Positions 18,264 through 27,347 of a stretch of 64,000 nucleotides of DNA are shown here, piece after piece. Position 1 is the stretch's first letter, and each line of letters opens with the position of its first letter. A program made the position numbers and the translations under genes. Source of the DNA: Rhodobacterales bacterium (GTDB lineage: Bacteria > Pseudomonadota > Alphaproteobacteria > Rhodobacterales > Rhodobacteraceae); contig QKJR01000041.1 of the NCBI GenBank assembly GCA_003249215.1, positions 59,307 through 123,306 of the forward strand, given 5' to 3'. Below the pieces are notes generated by a model. That model was given only the letters and a program-made list of their open reading frames with translations, was not told the origin of the DNA and did not search any database.

Positions 18264-18439
18264 GGGGGCTCTGCCCCCGTCGCGGCCTTGCCGCGACTCC
18301 CCCGGGATATTTGGATCAGGTTGAAGGGCAAAAGCGCGCGGCACGGAACCCGCCGGAGGCGCCGGCCCGTTTCCTCACCTGTGGGAAAATATCCTCGGGG
18401 GGTGAGCCCGGCACGGGCGAGGGGGGCAGACAGCCCCCC
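18264..18439. repeat. Modular intergenic palindromic element, copy A
   Basis: Between convergent genes. Left half: hairpin GGGGGC/GCCCCC (18264-18278), hairpin CGCGGC/GCCGCG (18281-18295) and box CCCCCGGGATATTT (18299-18312). Right half in inverse order: AAATATCC plus G-run (18387-18402), hairpin GCCCG/CGGGC (18406-18418) and hairpin GGGGGC/GCCCCC (18422-18438). The centre has TCAGGTTGAAG on the left without an obvious partner on the right, so this copy is degenerate in the inner stem. Confidence 0.85.
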
Positions 18440-18448
18440 TTCTTCGGC

Positions 18449-18856
18449 TCAGCGCATCACCATGACCGAGCAGGGCGCATGACGCACGACGCGCGCCGCG
18501 GTCGAGCCGATCAGATAGTCGCCAAGGCCCGGCCGGTGCGAGGCGATGACGATGCAATCGGCGCCGATCTCGCTCGCCAGATCGAGGATCTCGTTGGCGG
18601 CTTGTCCTTGCCGGACGACGCCCGCGCCATTCTCGAATTCATTCGCCAGCTTGTCGATCTCGCCCTGCAGCGTGCGCTTGAGATCGGCGCCATAGCCCTC
18701 GGGCATGTAGGAAATCGCAAAGCCGGGAACGTCGGCCATGACATGGACGAGCGTGACCCGCGCGCCGGGCGCGGCCAGCGTGCGCGCCACGTTGAGCGCG
18801 CTGTCGGGGTTGTGGTCCTCGTCGAAGGCGAGGGGGACGATGATATTGGAATACAT
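18449..18856 (-). CDS. Universal stress protein (UspA family)
   Basis: The 135-residue protein is a single UspA domain with the ATP-binding signature near the C-terminus (SHRPGLGDYLIGSTAARVVRHAPCSVMV), i.e. G-x2-G-x9-G-[ST]. It would bind ATP as a dimer in the cytoplasm and contribute to stress tolerance. GGAG precedes the ATG by 8 bases. It stands alone, converging with the amidohydrolase across repeat copy A. Confidence 0.92.
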   Translation of the reverse strand: MYSNIIVPLAFDEDHNPDSALNVARTLAAPGARVTLVHVMADVPGFAISYMPEGYGADLKRTLQGEIDKLANEFENGAGVVRQGQAANEILDLASEIGADCIVIASHRPGLGDYLIGSTAARVVRHAPCSVMVMR

Positions 18857-18917
18857 CGAAATTCTCCTTTGTCTGGGGTCAGTCTAGCGCCCCCTCCCAA
18901 GGGCGCCTTGATGCAGG

Positions 18918-19376
18918 TCAGCCGGCCGTCGGATTTCGGGCCGGGTCTTCGAAGATGCGCTCGAGAAAGCGTTGCAGCGCGAGATAGCCGAAGCTGCCGA
19001 GCACCCAGAGGATCGGGGTCAGCGGCATGCTCCAGAAGAGCGCCGTGAAGGCCTCGTCGGGGAAGAGCGCAAGGCCCCGATCCGTTGCGATCCGGCCCGC
19101 GGCGAGGGTCGCGAGCCAATACCAGCCCGCCGCCTGCACCCCGAGCGTGACCGCCCGGATCGGCCAGGGTCCGCGCAGCAGCGCCAGCACCACCTGCGCG
19201 ACGAAGAGCCCGCCGAGTGCCGGCACGAGCGACAGCGCCGTCTCCTGGTAGCCGGTGCCGCGCGGGGTGGCATAGCCGATGTTGATCAGCAGCGTCAGAA
19301 AGGCGATCGCGGCCGCATCGAGCCCGAGCGAGAGCGGATGCAGGGGCGATCCGATCTTGTGATGCGCTCGTTTCAT
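18918..19376 (-). CDS. Small integral membrane protein of unknown function
   Basis: The 152-residue protein has four hydrophobic stretches (about residues 17-35, 48-66, 73-92 and 110-135), so probably four membrane helices. No characterised domain is recognised. The start overlaps the moaA stop by 4 bases (ATGA), implying co-transcription with moaA, but nothing links it to molybdenum cofactor synthesis. The C-terminal basic/acidic tail is short. Confidence 0.7.
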   Translation of the reverse strand: MKRAHHKIGSPLHPLSLGLDAAAIAFLTLLINIGYATPRGTGYQETALSLVPALGGLFVAQVVLALLRGPWPIRAVTLGVQAAGWYWLATLAAGRIATDRGLALFPDEAFTALFWSMPLTPILWVLGSFGYLALQRFLERIFEDPARNPTAG

Positions 19377-20392
19377 CCGCCGGTGTGGCTCATGTGGCGG
19401 CTCATCTGGCCGCGGACACCCGCGCCGCCGGGCGCGCGGGAATAGTCGAAGTCATGCCCCTTGGGCTTGCGCGCGATCGCGCCGCGGATCGCCGCGATCA
19501 GGGCGCCATCCTCGGCGCTTGCCCGCAGGGGCGCACGCAGATCGGCGCGGTCTTCCTGGCCGAGGCACATGAAAAGCTCGCCCGTGCAGGTCACCCGCAC
19601 CCGGTTGCAGCTCTCGCAGAAATTATGCGTCAGCGGCGTGATGAAGCCGATCTTCTGCCCGCTCTCGCGCAGGCGCACATAGCGCGCGGGGCCGCCGGTG
19701 CTCTCGGCCAGATCCTCGAGGCTGAAGCGCTCGGCCAGCCGCGCGCGCAGATCGCTCAGCGGCCAGTATTGATCGAGCCGAAGCTCCTCGCCCATCTCGC
19801 CCATCGGCATGACCTCGATGAAGGTCAGGTCATGCCCCTCGGCGCCGCACCAGTCGACGAGGCGGAAGAGCTCGTCCTCGTTGAAACCTTTGAGGGCAAC
19901 CGTGTTGATCTTGACCCGCAGGCCCGCGGCCTTGGCGGCGGCGATGCCCTCGAGCACGGGGCCAAGCTTGCCCCAGCGGGTGATCGCCTCGAATTTCGCG
20001 GGATCGAGCGTGTCGAGCGAGACATTGATCCGCCGCATGCCGAGCGCCGCGAGATCGGCGGCAAAGCGCGAGAGCTGGCTGCCGTTGGTGGTGAGCGTCA
20101 GCTCCTCGAGCTGGCCGCTCTCGAGATGGCGCGCGATCGCGCGGAAGAAGGTCAGGATATCGCGGCGCACCAGCGGCTCGCCCCCGGTGATGCGCAGCTT
20201 GCGCACGCCCAAGCCGATGAAGGCGGAACAGAGCCGGTCGAGTTCCTCGAGGGAGAGCAGGTCCTTTTTCGGCAGGAACTGCATGTGCTCGGCCATGCAA
20301 TAGGTGCAGCGGAAATCGCAGCGGTCGGTGACCGAGACCCGCAAATAGGAGATCGGGCGGGCAAAGGGGTCGATGAGCGGCGCGTGTTTCAT
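19373..20392 (-). CDS. moaA: GTP 3',8-cyclase MoaA
   Basis: The 339-residue radical-SAM enzyme carries the N-terminal CxxxCxxC cluster motif (Cys25, Cys29, Cys32 in [10 protein letters not shown]), the GGEPL SAM-binding segment near residue 75, and the second C-terminal cluster ligands in [20 protein letters not shown]. It converts GTP to (8S)-3',8-cyclo-7,8-dihydroguanosine triphosphate, the first step of molybdopterin synthesis, with MoaC. Canonical length and motifs make this secure. No other moa gene is nearby in the window. Confidence 0.96.
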   Translation of the reverse strand: MKHAPLIDPFARPISYLRVSVTDRCDFRCTYCMAEHMQFLPKKDLLSLEELDRLCSAFIGLGVRKLRITGGEPLVRRDILTFFRAIARHLESGQLEELTLTTNGSQLSRFAADLAALGMRRINVSLDTLDPAKFEAITRWGKLGPVLEGIAAAKAAGLRVKINTVALKGFNEDELFRLVDWCGAEGHDLTFIEVMPMGEMGEELRLDQYWPLSDLRARLAERFSLEDLAESTGGPARYVRLRESGQKIGFITPLTHNFCESCNRVRVTCTGELFMCLGQEDRADLRAPLRASAEDGALIAAIRGAIARKPKGHDFDYSRAPGGAGVRGQMSRHMSHTGG

Positions 20393-20536
20393 GGCGCGAA
20401 ACTAGGGCCTGAGGGGGCGGGCGGCAAGGGGCGTCAGGCGCGGCCTCCAGCGACGCGACAGCGCGGGGCGGGCGATTGCACCGGGCGGGCGTGGCGGCTA
20501 GGCTCGGCCCGAACAGGTGAGCGGTGCGAGGATGTG

Positions 20537-21049
20537 ATGCGCGAGAGGGAGCGGACCGGGACAGGCGGGGTGGGCACTGCGGTGCGCCTCGGGGGGGCGC
20601 TGGGCGCGCTCGTGCTGCTCGGGGCCTGCGGGCTCGGGCTCGAACGCATGGGCCGCGCCGCGCCCGCGCCGGTCGAGGCGCCCGCGCCGGAGGCGGAGGC
20701 GGCGAAACCCTTGCCGAAACCGGCCGCAGCCAGCGCCGAGGCCTATGACACGACGACCACCGCCGAGCGCGCGGCGGCAGCAGTGCCGCAGACCGGCGGG
20801 GCGCGGCTCGGCACCACGATCGCGAGCCTCGGCGACCCGACGCAGGGCGGCTTCTGGCTCAAGACCGGGCTCGTCACGGCGCCCGCCCGGGGCCGGGTCG
20901 TGCTGCCCGCGACCGGCGCCTCGGTCGCGGTCGATCTGATCCCCTCGGGGGGGGCGCCGGGGGAGGGGTCGCAGATGTCGCTGCCCGCGCTGCGGCTTCT
21001 GGGTGTGGGGCTCACCGATCTGCCGCAGGTCGAGGTCTTCGGATCGTGA
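20537..21049 (+). CDS. Putative outer-membrane or periplasmic lipoprotein, unknown function
   Basis: The 170-residue protein has a hydrophobic signal ending in the lipobox LLGAC (Cys31), so it should be lipidated. A Pro/Ala/Glu-rich linker of about 40 residues follows, then a conserved-looking domain (GGARLGTTIASLGDPTQGGF and GRVVLPATGASVAVDLIP). A GAGG lies before the ATG. Its TGA overlaps the GTG start of the next gene. Function is unknown. Confidence 0.75.
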   Translation: MRERERTGTGGVGTAVRLGGALGALVLLGACGLGLERMGRAAPAPVEAPAPEAEAAKPLPKPAAASAEAYDTTTTAERAAAAVPQTGGARLGTTIASLGDPTQGGFWLKTGLVTAPARGRVVLPATGASVAVDLIPSGGAPGEGSQMSLPALRLLGVGLTDLPQVEVFGS

Positions 21050-21492
21050 AGCTCTTGCGCGCCATCGACCTGCCGCCGCTCTGGCTCGGGCTCTTCGCGG
21101 CGGCGGGCTATGGCATCGGTCGGCTCTGGCCGATCGCGCTGCCCGCGGGGGGCGCGGTCGGGCGCGGCCTCGTTGCTCTGGGTGTGGTGCTGATGTGTCT
21201 TGCGGCCGCGCAGATGGTCGCGCGTCACACCACCTTCATCCCGCGTCGCGATCCCACCGCGCTGGTGACCTCGGGCGCTTTCGCCCTCTCGCGCAATCCG
21301 ATCTATCTCGCCGATGCGCTGGTGCTTGCCGGTGTTCTGATCTGGAGCGGATCGGCGCTGGCGCTGCCGCTGGTGCCCGCTTTCATGGCCTTCATCACGC
21401 AGCGCTTCATCCTGGGCGAGGAGGCGCGGATCGCCGCCCATTTCGGCCCCGATTACGCCGACTATTGCGCGCGCACCCGGCGCTGGCTCTGA
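21046..21492 (+). CDS. Isoprenylcysteine methyltransferase-like membrane methyltransferase
   Basis: The 148-residue protein has 3-4 membrane helices and the C-terminal ICMT/PEMT signature: TSGAFALSRNPIYLAD, then EEARIAAHFGPDYADYCARTRRWL. These RNP-x-Y and E-x-x-L-x-x-x-F-G-x-x-Y-x-x-Y elements bind S-adenosylmethionine in the family. The bacterial substrates are mostly unknown. The GTG start at 21046 overlaps the lipoprotein stop (GTGA), so the pair is coupled and the lipoprotein may be functionally linked. Confidence 0.8.
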   Translation: MKLLRAIDLPPLWLGLFAAAGYGIGRLWPIALPAGGAVGRGLVALGVVLMCLAAAQMVARHTTFIPRRDPTALVTSGAFALSRNPIYLADALVLAGVLIWSGSALALPLVPAFMAFITQRFILGEEARIAAHFGPDYADYCARTRRWL

Positions 21493-21751
21493 TCCCTGCG
21501 ACGAAAGGACAGGGGTGCCGCGCCCTCCCTGAAGATCGCTGCTCAAGGTTCTGTAATTACTTGAAAAACTGAAAATCCCCTGAGGTGTGCGACGGTATAC
21601 CGCCAGCGCGCCGCGCCGCGGCGCCCGGATTCAAAGGATTTCGTGGCCCAAGGCGCTTGTGAAACTTTATTGCGCAGTGCTAAACGAATTTCGCCACGTT
21701 TCGTGTCCCCGGGCTGAAATTGGTCCCGGGGCGATCATGGGAGAGACAAAA

Positions 21752-23326
21752 GTGAAAATCGGCGCTCCGAAGGAGATTTTCGAGGGAGAAGCGCGCGTCG
21801 CGATGACCCCCGATTCCGCGCTGCAGCTTCAGAAGCTGGGACATCAATGTTACATTCAGGCGGGCGCAGGCCATGCCGCGGGCTATGAGGACCCGGCCTA
21901 TGAAAAGGCCGGGGTGACCGTGTTGCCGAGCGTCGAGGCGCTCGTGGACGAGGTCGACTTCGTGGTCAAGGTGCGGCCGCCCGTCGAGAGCGAACTCGCG
22001 CTGCTGAAACCCGGCAAGACGCTGATTTCGTTCTTCTATCCGGCGCAGAATGGCGATCTGCTGGAGGCCGCCAAGGCCACCGGTGCGAATGTCATCGCGA
22101 TGGATATGGTGCCCCGGATCAGCCGCGCGCAGAAGATGGATGCGCTGTCGTCGATGGCCAATATCTCGGGCTACCGCGCGGTGATCGAGGCCGGTAACAA
22201 CTTCGGCCGCTTCTTCACCGGTCAGGTGACGGCGGCGGGCAAGGTGCCCCCGGCCAAGGTGCTGATCGTCGGCGCCGGTGTCGCGGGGCTCGCCGCGATC
22301 GGGACTTCGACGGCGCTTGGTGCGATCACCTATGCTTTCGACGTGCGGCCCGAAGTGGCCGAGCAGATCGAATCGATGGGTGCCGAATTCGTCTATCTCG
22401 ATTTCGAGGAAAGCCAGACCGATGGCGCGGCGACGGGCGGCTATGCGGCGCCTTCGAGCCCCGAATTCCGTGAAGCGCAGCTTAAGAAGTTCCGCGAGCT
22501 CGCGCCCGACATGGATATCGTGATCACCACCGCGTTGATCCCGGGCCGGGATGCGCCGAAGCTGTGGCTCGCCGATATGGTCGCCAGCATGAAGCGCGGC
22601 TCGGTCGTCGTCGACCTCGCGGCCGAGCGCGGTGGCAACTGCGATCTGACCGTCAAGGATGAGAAGATCGTCACCGAAAACGGCGTGACCGTCGTCGGCT
22701 ACACCGATTTCCCGAGCCGGATGGCCGCGCAGAGCTCGCAGCTCTACTCGACCAACATCCGCCACATGATGACCGACCTGACCCCGGCCAAAGACGGTGT
22801 CGTCAACCACAACATGGAAGACGATGTGATCCGCGGCGCGACCGTGGTGCATCAGGGCGCGATCACCTTCCCGCCGCCGCCGCCGAAGATCGCGGCCATC
22901 GCGGCGCAGAAGCCCAAGGAAAAGGTCAAGGAACTCACCGCCGAAGAGATCAAGGCGCGTGACCACGCCGCCTTCAAGAAGCAGACCCGCGATCAGATCC
23001 TGATGCTCGGCATCGGGGCGGTGGTGCTGCTCGGCGTGGGCCTCGTGGCGCCGGCGAGCTTCATGAGCCACTTCATCGTCTTTGCGCTGAGCTGCTTCGT
23101 GGGCTTCCAGGTGATCTGGAACGTCTCGCATTCGCTGCACACGCCACTCATGGCCGTGACCAACGCGATCAGCTCGATCATCATTCTGGGCGCGCTGATG
23201 CAGATCGGTTCGGGGAATTTCCTCGTGATCGTGCTTGCGGCGCTGTCGGTCTTCATGGCGGGCATCAACATCTTCGGCGGTTTCATGGTCACGCGGCGCA
23301 TGCTCGCGATGTTCCAGAAATCGTAA
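21752..23326 (+). CDS. pntA: NAD(P) transhydrogenase alpha subunit PntA
   Basis: The protein begins (M)[19 protein letters not shown] and has the NAD(H)-binding domain I with GAGVAG at 174-179 and the RQD-loop region. Four C-terminal membrane helices form half of domain II (about 410-524). It couples proton translocation to hydride transfer from NADH to NADP+. I prefer the GTG at 21752 because GGGAGAG lies 6 bases upstream and homologues start there; an ATG at 21737 would add five residues. The alpha chain is undivided, unlike the split form of Rhodospirillum rubrum. Confidence 0.93.
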   Translation: MKIGAPKEIFEGEARVAMTPDSALQLQKLGHQCYIQAGAGHAAGYEDPAYEKAGVTVLPSVEALVDEVDFVVKVRPPVESELALLKPGKTLISFFYPAQNGDLLEAAKATGANVIAMDMVPRISRAQKMDALSSMANISGYRAVIEAGNNFGRFFTGQVTAAGKVPPAKVLIVGAGVAGLAAIGTSTALGAITYAFDVRPEVAEQIESMGAEFVYLDFEESQTDGAATGGYAAPSSPEFREAQLKKFRELAPDMDIVITTALIPGRDAPKLWLADMVASMKRGSVVVDLAAERGGNCDLTVKDEKIVTENGVTVVGYTDFPSRMAAQSSQLYSTNIRHMMTDLTPAKDGVVNHNMEDDVIRGATVVHQGAITFPPPPPKIAAIAAQKPKEKVKELTAEEIKARDHAAFKKQTRDQILMLGIGAVVLLGVGLVAPASFMSHFIVFALSCFVGFQVIWNVSHSLHTPLMAVTNAISSIIILGALMQIGSGNFLVIVLAALSVFMAGINIFGGFMVTRRMLAMFQKS

Positions 23327-23341
23327 GCGGGGGAAAAACCA

Positions 23342-24805
23342 ATGGAATTCGGTTTCACCACGGCCGCCTACGTCGTCTCGGCGGTCCTGTTCATCCTCTC
23401 GCTCGGTGGCCTCTCGGGGCAGGAAAGCGCGAAACGCGCGGTCTGGTATGGCATCGTCGGCATGGCGCTGGCGGTGGCGGCGACGATCGTCGGCCCCGGC
23501 AAGGGGCTCTGGATCCTCTCGGTCCTCTTGATCGCGGGCGGTGGCATCATCGGCTGGATCGTCGCGAAAAAGGTCCAGATGACCGAGATGCCGCAGCTCG
23601 TGGCCGCGATGCACTCGCTCGTCGGTCTCGCCGCGGTCTTCGTGGGTTACAACACCCATATCACCATGGGCCATGTCTGGGACATCATCGCCGAGCATCA
23701 CGCGACCGGCGTCCTGCCCGCGGCCTATGAGCAGCTCTCGGGCTTCTCGAAGATCGTTGCGCATAAGAGCTCGGTCGAGCTCTCGATCCTCAAGGTCGAG
23801 ACCTTCCTCGGCGTGTTCATCGGCGCCGTGACCTTCACCGGCTCGGTCATCGCCTTCGGCAAGCTTGCCGGCAAGATCACCTCGCAGGCCAAGAAACTGC
23901 CGGGCGGTCACCTGCTGAACGCGGGTGCCGCGCTTGGCTCGCTCGTCCTGCTGGTGATCTATGTGCAGGGCGGCGGCGCCTGGGCGCTGATCCTGATGAC
24001 GCTTCTGGCCTTCTTCATCGGCTATCACCTGATCATGGGCATCGGCGGCGCCGACATGCCGGTCGTGGTGTCGATGCTCAACAGCTATTCGGGCTGGGCC
24101 GCGGCGGCGATCGGCTTCTCGCTTGGCAACGATCTCTTGATCGTGACCGGCGCGCTGGTGGGCTCCTCGGGCGCGATCCTGAGCTATATCATGTGCAAGG
24201 CGATGAACCGCAGCTTCGTCTCGGTCATCCTCGGCGGCTTCGGTGGCGCCACGGGTCCGGCGATGGAGGTCGAGGGCGAGCAGGTCGCGATCGACGCGCA
24301 GGGCGTGGCCGATGCGCTGAACGAGGCCGACAGCGTCGTCATCGTTCCGGGCTATGGCATGGCTGTGGCGCAGGCGCAGAACGCGGTGAGCGAGCTCACC
24401 TCGATGCTGCGCGGCCGTGGCAAGGAGGTCCGCTTCGCGATCCACCCGGTGGCGGGCCGTCTGCCCGGGCACATGAACGTGCTTCTGGCCGAGGCGCGTG
24501 TGCCCTATGACATCGTGATGGAGATGGACGAGATCAATGACGACTTCCCGGAAACGGATGTGGTCATCGTGATCGGCTCGAACGACATCGTGAACCCGGC
24601 GGCGCAGGACGATCCGAACTCGCCCATCGCCGGGATGCCGGTTCTGGAAGTGTGGAAGGCGAAACAGGTGTTCGTGTCGAAACGCGGTCAGGGCACCGGC
24701 TATTCGGGCATCGAGAACCCGCTCTTCTACAAGGAGAATACGCGGATGTTCTATGGCGACGCCAAGAAATCGCTCGAGGAACTCTTGCATCTGATCCGGA
24801 TGTGA
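23342..24805 (+). CDS. pntB: NAD(P) transhydrogenase beta subunit PntB
   Basis: The 487-residue subunit has about nine membrane helices (domain II) and the C-terminal NADP(H)-binding domain III with [36 protein letters not shown] and [12 protein letters not shown]. It begins 15 bases after pntA and ends at a strong terminator, making a two-gene operon. The complex supplies NADPH at the cytoplasmic membrane. Confidence 0.96.
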   Translation: MEFGFTTAAYVVSAVLFILSLGGLSGQESAKRAVWYGIVGMALAVAATIVGPGKGLWILSVLLIAGGGIIGWIVAKKVQMTEMPQLVAAMHSLVGLAAVFVGYNTHITMGHVWDIIAEHHATGVLPAAYEQLSGFSKIVAHKSSVELSILKVETFLGVFIGAVTFTGSVIAFGKLAGKITSQAKKLPGGHLLNAGAALGSLVLLVIYVQGGGAWALILMTLLAFFIGYHLIMGIGGADMPVVVSMLNSYSGWAAAAIGFSLGNDLLIVTGALVGSSGAILSYIMCKAMNRSFVSVILGGFGGATGPAMEVEGEQVAIDAQGVADALNEADSVVIVPGYGMAVAQAQNAVSELTSMLRGRGKEVRFAIHPVAGRLPGHMNVLLAEARVPYDIVMEMDEINDDFPETDVVIVIGSNDIVNPAAQDDPNSPIAGMPVLEVWKAKQVFVSKRGQGTGYSGIENPLFYKENTRMFYGDAKKSLEELLHLIRM

Positions 24806-24825
24806 GCAGGGCCGACGGCCAAAAG

Positions 24826-24851
24826 AAAGCCCCGCCAACCGGCGGGGCTTT
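24826..24851. terminator. Bidirectional intrinsic terminator after pntB
   Basis: AAAGCCCCGCC (24826-24836) pairs with GGCGGGGCTTT (24841-24851) around AACC, followed by TTCG on the plus strand and CTTTT on the minus strand. It can terminate both pntAB and the convergent ECF operon. Confidence 0.9.
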
Positions 24852-24946
24852 TCGTTTGCCCCCCCCCAAAAAAGGGGCGATCTGCCCGCCGCAGACCGCC
24901 CCGGAACCGCCACCCCGCCCGGGCGACGGCTCAACGCTCGAGAGCC

Positions 24947-25357
24947 CTATTGTGATGAGGCACGGGCCTCGAGCGTATCGGCAATCACCTTCTGCACCGA
25001 GCCGAGCATCCGGTCCGCCGCCGCGCGGAAACCGGTCATCGCCGTCTCGAGCGCGGCGCGGTCGAAGGGCCGGGCCATGCCCGCCTCGACCACCGCCACC
25101 CGCGCCTCGACCAGCGCGCGCAGCTCGGGGCGCAGCACGTCGGCCTGATCCTGCACGGCGCTGAGCAGTGCGCGGCGTTCGGGGCGCGGAAAAAGCGCCT
25201 CGCCCGCCACCCCGCCGAGCACTTCGTGGCGCAAGGTCATGAACCGCGCCGCCGCCCCGAGTGCGAGCGCATTGCCCGCGAGCGAGACCGCCAGAACCCC
25301 GATGAGGATCATCCGGCCCCGGTCGCGCCGGCGGCGCATGTGTGTCGTGTCGTCCAT
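24947..25357 (-). CDS. Periplasmic heavy-metal sensor-like protein (CnrX/Spy-like helical protein)
   Basis: The 136-residue protein has a basic N-terminus (MRRRRDRGR), one TM at about residues 16-36 and a helical extracytoplasmic domain (PRPERRALLSAVQDQADVLR onwards) like the heavy-metal-resistance/CnrX family. In that family such proteins hold an anti-sigma factor until a signal binds in the periplasm. The domain has almost no His and no Cys, so classical nickel or cobalt ligands are not evident and the signal may differ. Its ATG overlaps the upstream stop by one base (TGATG). Confidence 0.65.
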   Translation of the reverse strand: MDDTTHMRRRRDRGRMILIGVLAVSLAGNALALGAAARFMTLRHEVLGGVAGEALFPRPERRALLSAVQDQADVLRPELRALVEARVAVVEAGMARPFDRAALETAMTGFRAAADRMLGSVQKVIADTLEARASSQ

Positions 25358-25707
25358 CAGAACCCTCCCAGGCCCAGAAGATCGCGCAGCGTCAGCAGGG
25401 CGAGGATCTCGTCCCCCCCGACCGCGGGAAGCACCGCATAGCCGAGCCCGGCGATCAGCACGAACCCCGCCGAGACCCCGGCCGCGAGCGGCGCGGGGGC
25501 CGCGAGCACCTCGGCCAGATGCGCGAAGCCGCTCTCGGGGCGCTCGGCCAGACGGCTGAGCACGGCGCGGCTCAGCATCGCCGTGTCGGTATCCGCAGCG
25601 CCGATCAGCGCCGCGAGATCACGGTCGAAGGCGGCATCCGTTGCCGGATCGCGGCCGGGGGCGGCCGCCGTCGCGCTGGGGCTGGTGTCGTGCTGCGAAC
25701 CGCTCAT
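25357..25707 (-). CDS. Small one-TM protein, candidate anti-sigma factor
   Basis: The 116-residue protein has a soluble N-terminal region with a helix (AFDRDLAALIGAADTDTAMLSRAVLSRLAE), a TM at about residues 76-97 and a very short outer tail. It sits directly between an ECF sigma gene and a periplasmic sensor gene, the place of CnrY-type anti-sigma factors. No ZAS zinc motif (HxxxCxxC) is present. I chose the ATG at 25707 because AAGGAG is spaced 7 bases from it; an upstream in-frame ATG would add nine residues. Confidence 0.6.
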   Translation of the reverse strand: MSGSQHDTSPSATAAAPGRDPATDAAFDRDLAALIGAADTDTAMLSRAVLSRLAERPESGFAHLAEVLAAPAPLAAGVSAGFVLIAGLGYAVLPAVGGDEILALLTLRDLLGLGGF

Positions 25708-25813
25708 GGCATCGCTCCTTCTTCCTTCGCTCATCCTCTCCTCCCAAGTCGTTCCCGGTCGTCTCCCTGCTTCGTCCCCTCCTCCAGGGGGGCGGGCAGG
25801 GGGTGGGCGGCCC

Positions 25814-26380
25814 TCAGGGCACGCCGCTCCCCTCCAGTGCGCGGCGCAGATTGGCCCGCGCCCGCACCAGCAATTGTTCCACCGCGCCCGGGCCGATGCC
25901 CATCGTCGCGGCGATCTCGGCCGTCGCCATACCGCCCGTCGCGCGCAGCAAGATCGCCTCGCGCTGGCGCTCGGGCAGATCGGCGATCGCCGCCTGCGCG
26001 AGCCCGAGCCGCTGGCGCCCGTCGAGCGCGGCCTCGGCATCGGGGCTCTCGTCCTGGGTCTCGGGCGCCGCCTCGAGCCCGAGGAAGCGCCGCACCCCCA
26101 GCCTGCGGTTGCGGTCGATGCACAGGTTGATCGCGATCCGCCAGATCCAGGTCGAGACTGCGGCGCGGGCGGGGTCGTAGCGCTCCGCCTGACGCCAGAC
26201 CCGCAAGAACACCTCCTGCGCCACGTCCTCGGCATCGGCGGGGTTGCGCAGCGCCTGACGCGCATAGGCCGTCAGCCCCGGACCGTAGAGCGCAATCAGC
26301 CGGCCGAGCGCGCCACGATCGCCGCCCGTGAGCGCCGCCATCAGCGCCGCCGCTTCCTGTGCCCTCGTGTCTTGCGCCAC
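25814..26380 (-). CDS. ECF RNA polymerase sigma-70 family factor
   Basis: The 188-residue protein has sigma region 2 (ALYGPGLTAYARQALRNPAD, then DVAQEVFLRVWRQ with the core-binding helix) and region 4 (LPERQREAILLRATGGMATA, then a helix-turn-helix ending GAVEQLLVRARANLR). Regions 1.1 and 3 are absent, as in ECF sigma factors. The start is GTG at 26380. It heads a three-gene unit with a candidate anti-sigma protein and a periplasmic sensor, so it probably answers an extracytoplasmic signal and its own promoter is likely a target. Confidence 0.92.
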   Translation of the reverse strand: MAQDTRAQEAAALMAALTGGDRGALGRLIALYGPGLTAYARQALRNPADAEDVAQEVFLRVWRQAERYDPARAAVSTWIWRIAINLCIDRNRRLGVRRFLGLEAAPETQDESPDAEAALDGRQRLGLAQAAIADLPERQREAILLRATGGMATAEIAATMGIGPGAVEQLLVRARANLRRALEGSGVP

Positions 26381-26421
26381 GGTCCCCGCTTCTCCGCGCC
26401 CCCGATCCCGTCAGAATAGTG

Positions 26422-26452
26422 CTGCCGTCCGCTGGGGGAAAGCGGACGGCAG
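26422..26452 (-). terminator. Hairpin between secreted-protein gene and sigma gene
   Basis: CTGCCGTCCGCT (26422-26433) pairs perfectly with AGCGGACGGCAG (26441-26452), a 12-bp stem with a 7-base loop. It starts 7 bases after the stop of the small secreted protein gene. There is no T-tract, so it may be a weak terminator or a barrier separating two transcripts. Confidence 0.6.
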
Positions 26453-26458
26453 TTAGCC

Positions 26459-26764
26459 TCAGCGCGTCACAGTCACGAGGCGGCTGCGGCTGTTCGTCTG
26501 GCCCGAGGGGCCGGTGCTGGTGACGGTGGTCGAGGACGATCCGGCTTCGGTCGTGCGCGCGCGCGTCTTGGTCGCGCTCTGGCCATTCGCGCCGGTCGCG
26601 GTGCTGCTGACGGTGCAATTGGCCTGACCGTTGCTGCGCGCGCAGTCGCGGTTCTTCTGGATGGTGCCGCCGTTCGAGCCGGTGATGGTCACATTCTGGG
26701 CCGCGGCCGGCAGCGCGAGCGCGAGCGGCAGGATCAGGGCGGCGGTGAGTTTGAGCATTTTCAT
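26459..26764 (-). CDS. Small secreted Ser/Thr/Gly-rich protein, unknown function
   Basis: The 101-residue precursor has a clear signal peptide (MKMLKLTAALILPLALALPA, cleavage after AAA-Q). The mature chain is low-complexity, rich in Thr, Ser, Gly and Asn, with a single Cys pair (DCARSNGQANC) and basic residues at the end. No domain is recognised. The ATG at 26764 has AAGG 7 bases upstream; a TTG start would add five residues. It lies 67 bases after the EF-hand gene, probably in the same transcript. Confidence 0.7.
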   Translation of the reverse strand: MKMLKLTAALILPLALALPAAAQNVTITGSNGGTIQKNRDCARSNGQANCTVSSTATGANGQSATKTRARTTEAGSSSTTVTSTGPSGQTNSRSRLVTVTR

Positions 26765-26830
26765 GGGGTTACCTTTCAACTGTCACAAGTGTCTTGAGGG
26801 AGTGGGTGAGTGGTGGTGGTCTTGGGTCGT

Positions 26831-27271
26831 TCAGTTCCGGGCCTGCGCGATGAAACGCGCGATCCGGTCGAATTCGGCCGGGCTGAGCTGGCCGTCGTTG
26901 TTGCGGTCGGCCATGTCGAAGCCGCGGGTCTGGGCGGTGTATTCGGCAAGCGTGAGCTGGCCGTCGCCATTGGCATCCTGGCTCCAGATCCGGTCGTCGG
27001 CCTGCATCTGGCGCTGTCCGGGCGCCGCCTGACGCGCCGCTTCGATCTCGGCGCGGGTGACGGTGCCGGACTGGTCGGCGTCGATCCGGGCGAACATCTC
27101 GCGGCGCAGCGCGAGGAATTCCTCGCGGCTGATCGCGCCGCTCTTGTCGGTGTCGAGCCGCTGGAAGGCGGTCTGGGCGAGGACCGGCCCCGCGCTCAGC
27201 GCCAGCCCGAGACCGAGCACGAGGGCCGGCATGGGGGATCGCACAAGGCGTTGGGAAGTCAGGGGTTTCAT
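26831..27271 (-). CDS. Secreted calcium-binding protein with four EF-hands
   Basis: The 146-residue precursor has a signal peptide ending ALSAGPVLAQ (about residue 32). Four canonical EF-hand loops follow: residues 40-51 (DTDKSGAISREE), 64-75 (DADQSGTVTRAE), 99-110 (DANGDGQLTLAE) and 122-133 (DRNNDGQLSPAE). Each has Asp at position 1, Gly at 6 and Glu at 12, so all should bind Ca2+. The start at 27271 follows GGAG. It could be a periplasmic calcium buffer or sensor. It is next to an ECF signalling operon and may be in its regulon. Confidence 0.88.
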   Translation of the reverse strand: MKPLTSQRLVRSPMPALVLGLGLALSAGPVLAQTAFQRLDTDKSGAISREEFLALRREMFARIDADQSGTVTRAEIEAARQAAPGQRQMQADDRIWSQDANGDGQLTLAEYTAQTRGFDMADRNNDGQLSPAEFDRIARFIAQARN

Positions 27272-27314
27272 CGCTTGCTCCGTTGGTTGCAGATATCCGT
27301 GATACGCCGCCCGC

Positions 27315-27347
27315 GCGGCCCCCCTACGCCGGGGGCGCATTTTTTTC
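27315..27347 (+). terminator. Intrinsic terminator on the plus strand with no obvious gene upstream
   Basis: A GC stem (27315-27323 with 27331-27338, one bulge, GCCCCC pairing with GGGGGC) is followed by ATTTTTTT. The structure reads as a terminator on the plus strand, yet every gene from 24947 to 27271 is on the minus strand. It may end an antisense or small RNA, or protect the EF-hand promoter from read-through. Confidence 0.55.

Noticed and set aside
21680..24934. A 1084-codon open frame on the minus strand
   Set aside because: It is antisense to pntA and pntB, is rich in His/Arg/Asp as expected for a shadow of high-GC coding sequence, and resembles no protein.
24947..25357. Assigning nickel/cobalt sensing to the CnrX-like protein
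   Set aside because: The metal-binding His and Cys residues are not visible, so only the family resemblance and gene order are reported.
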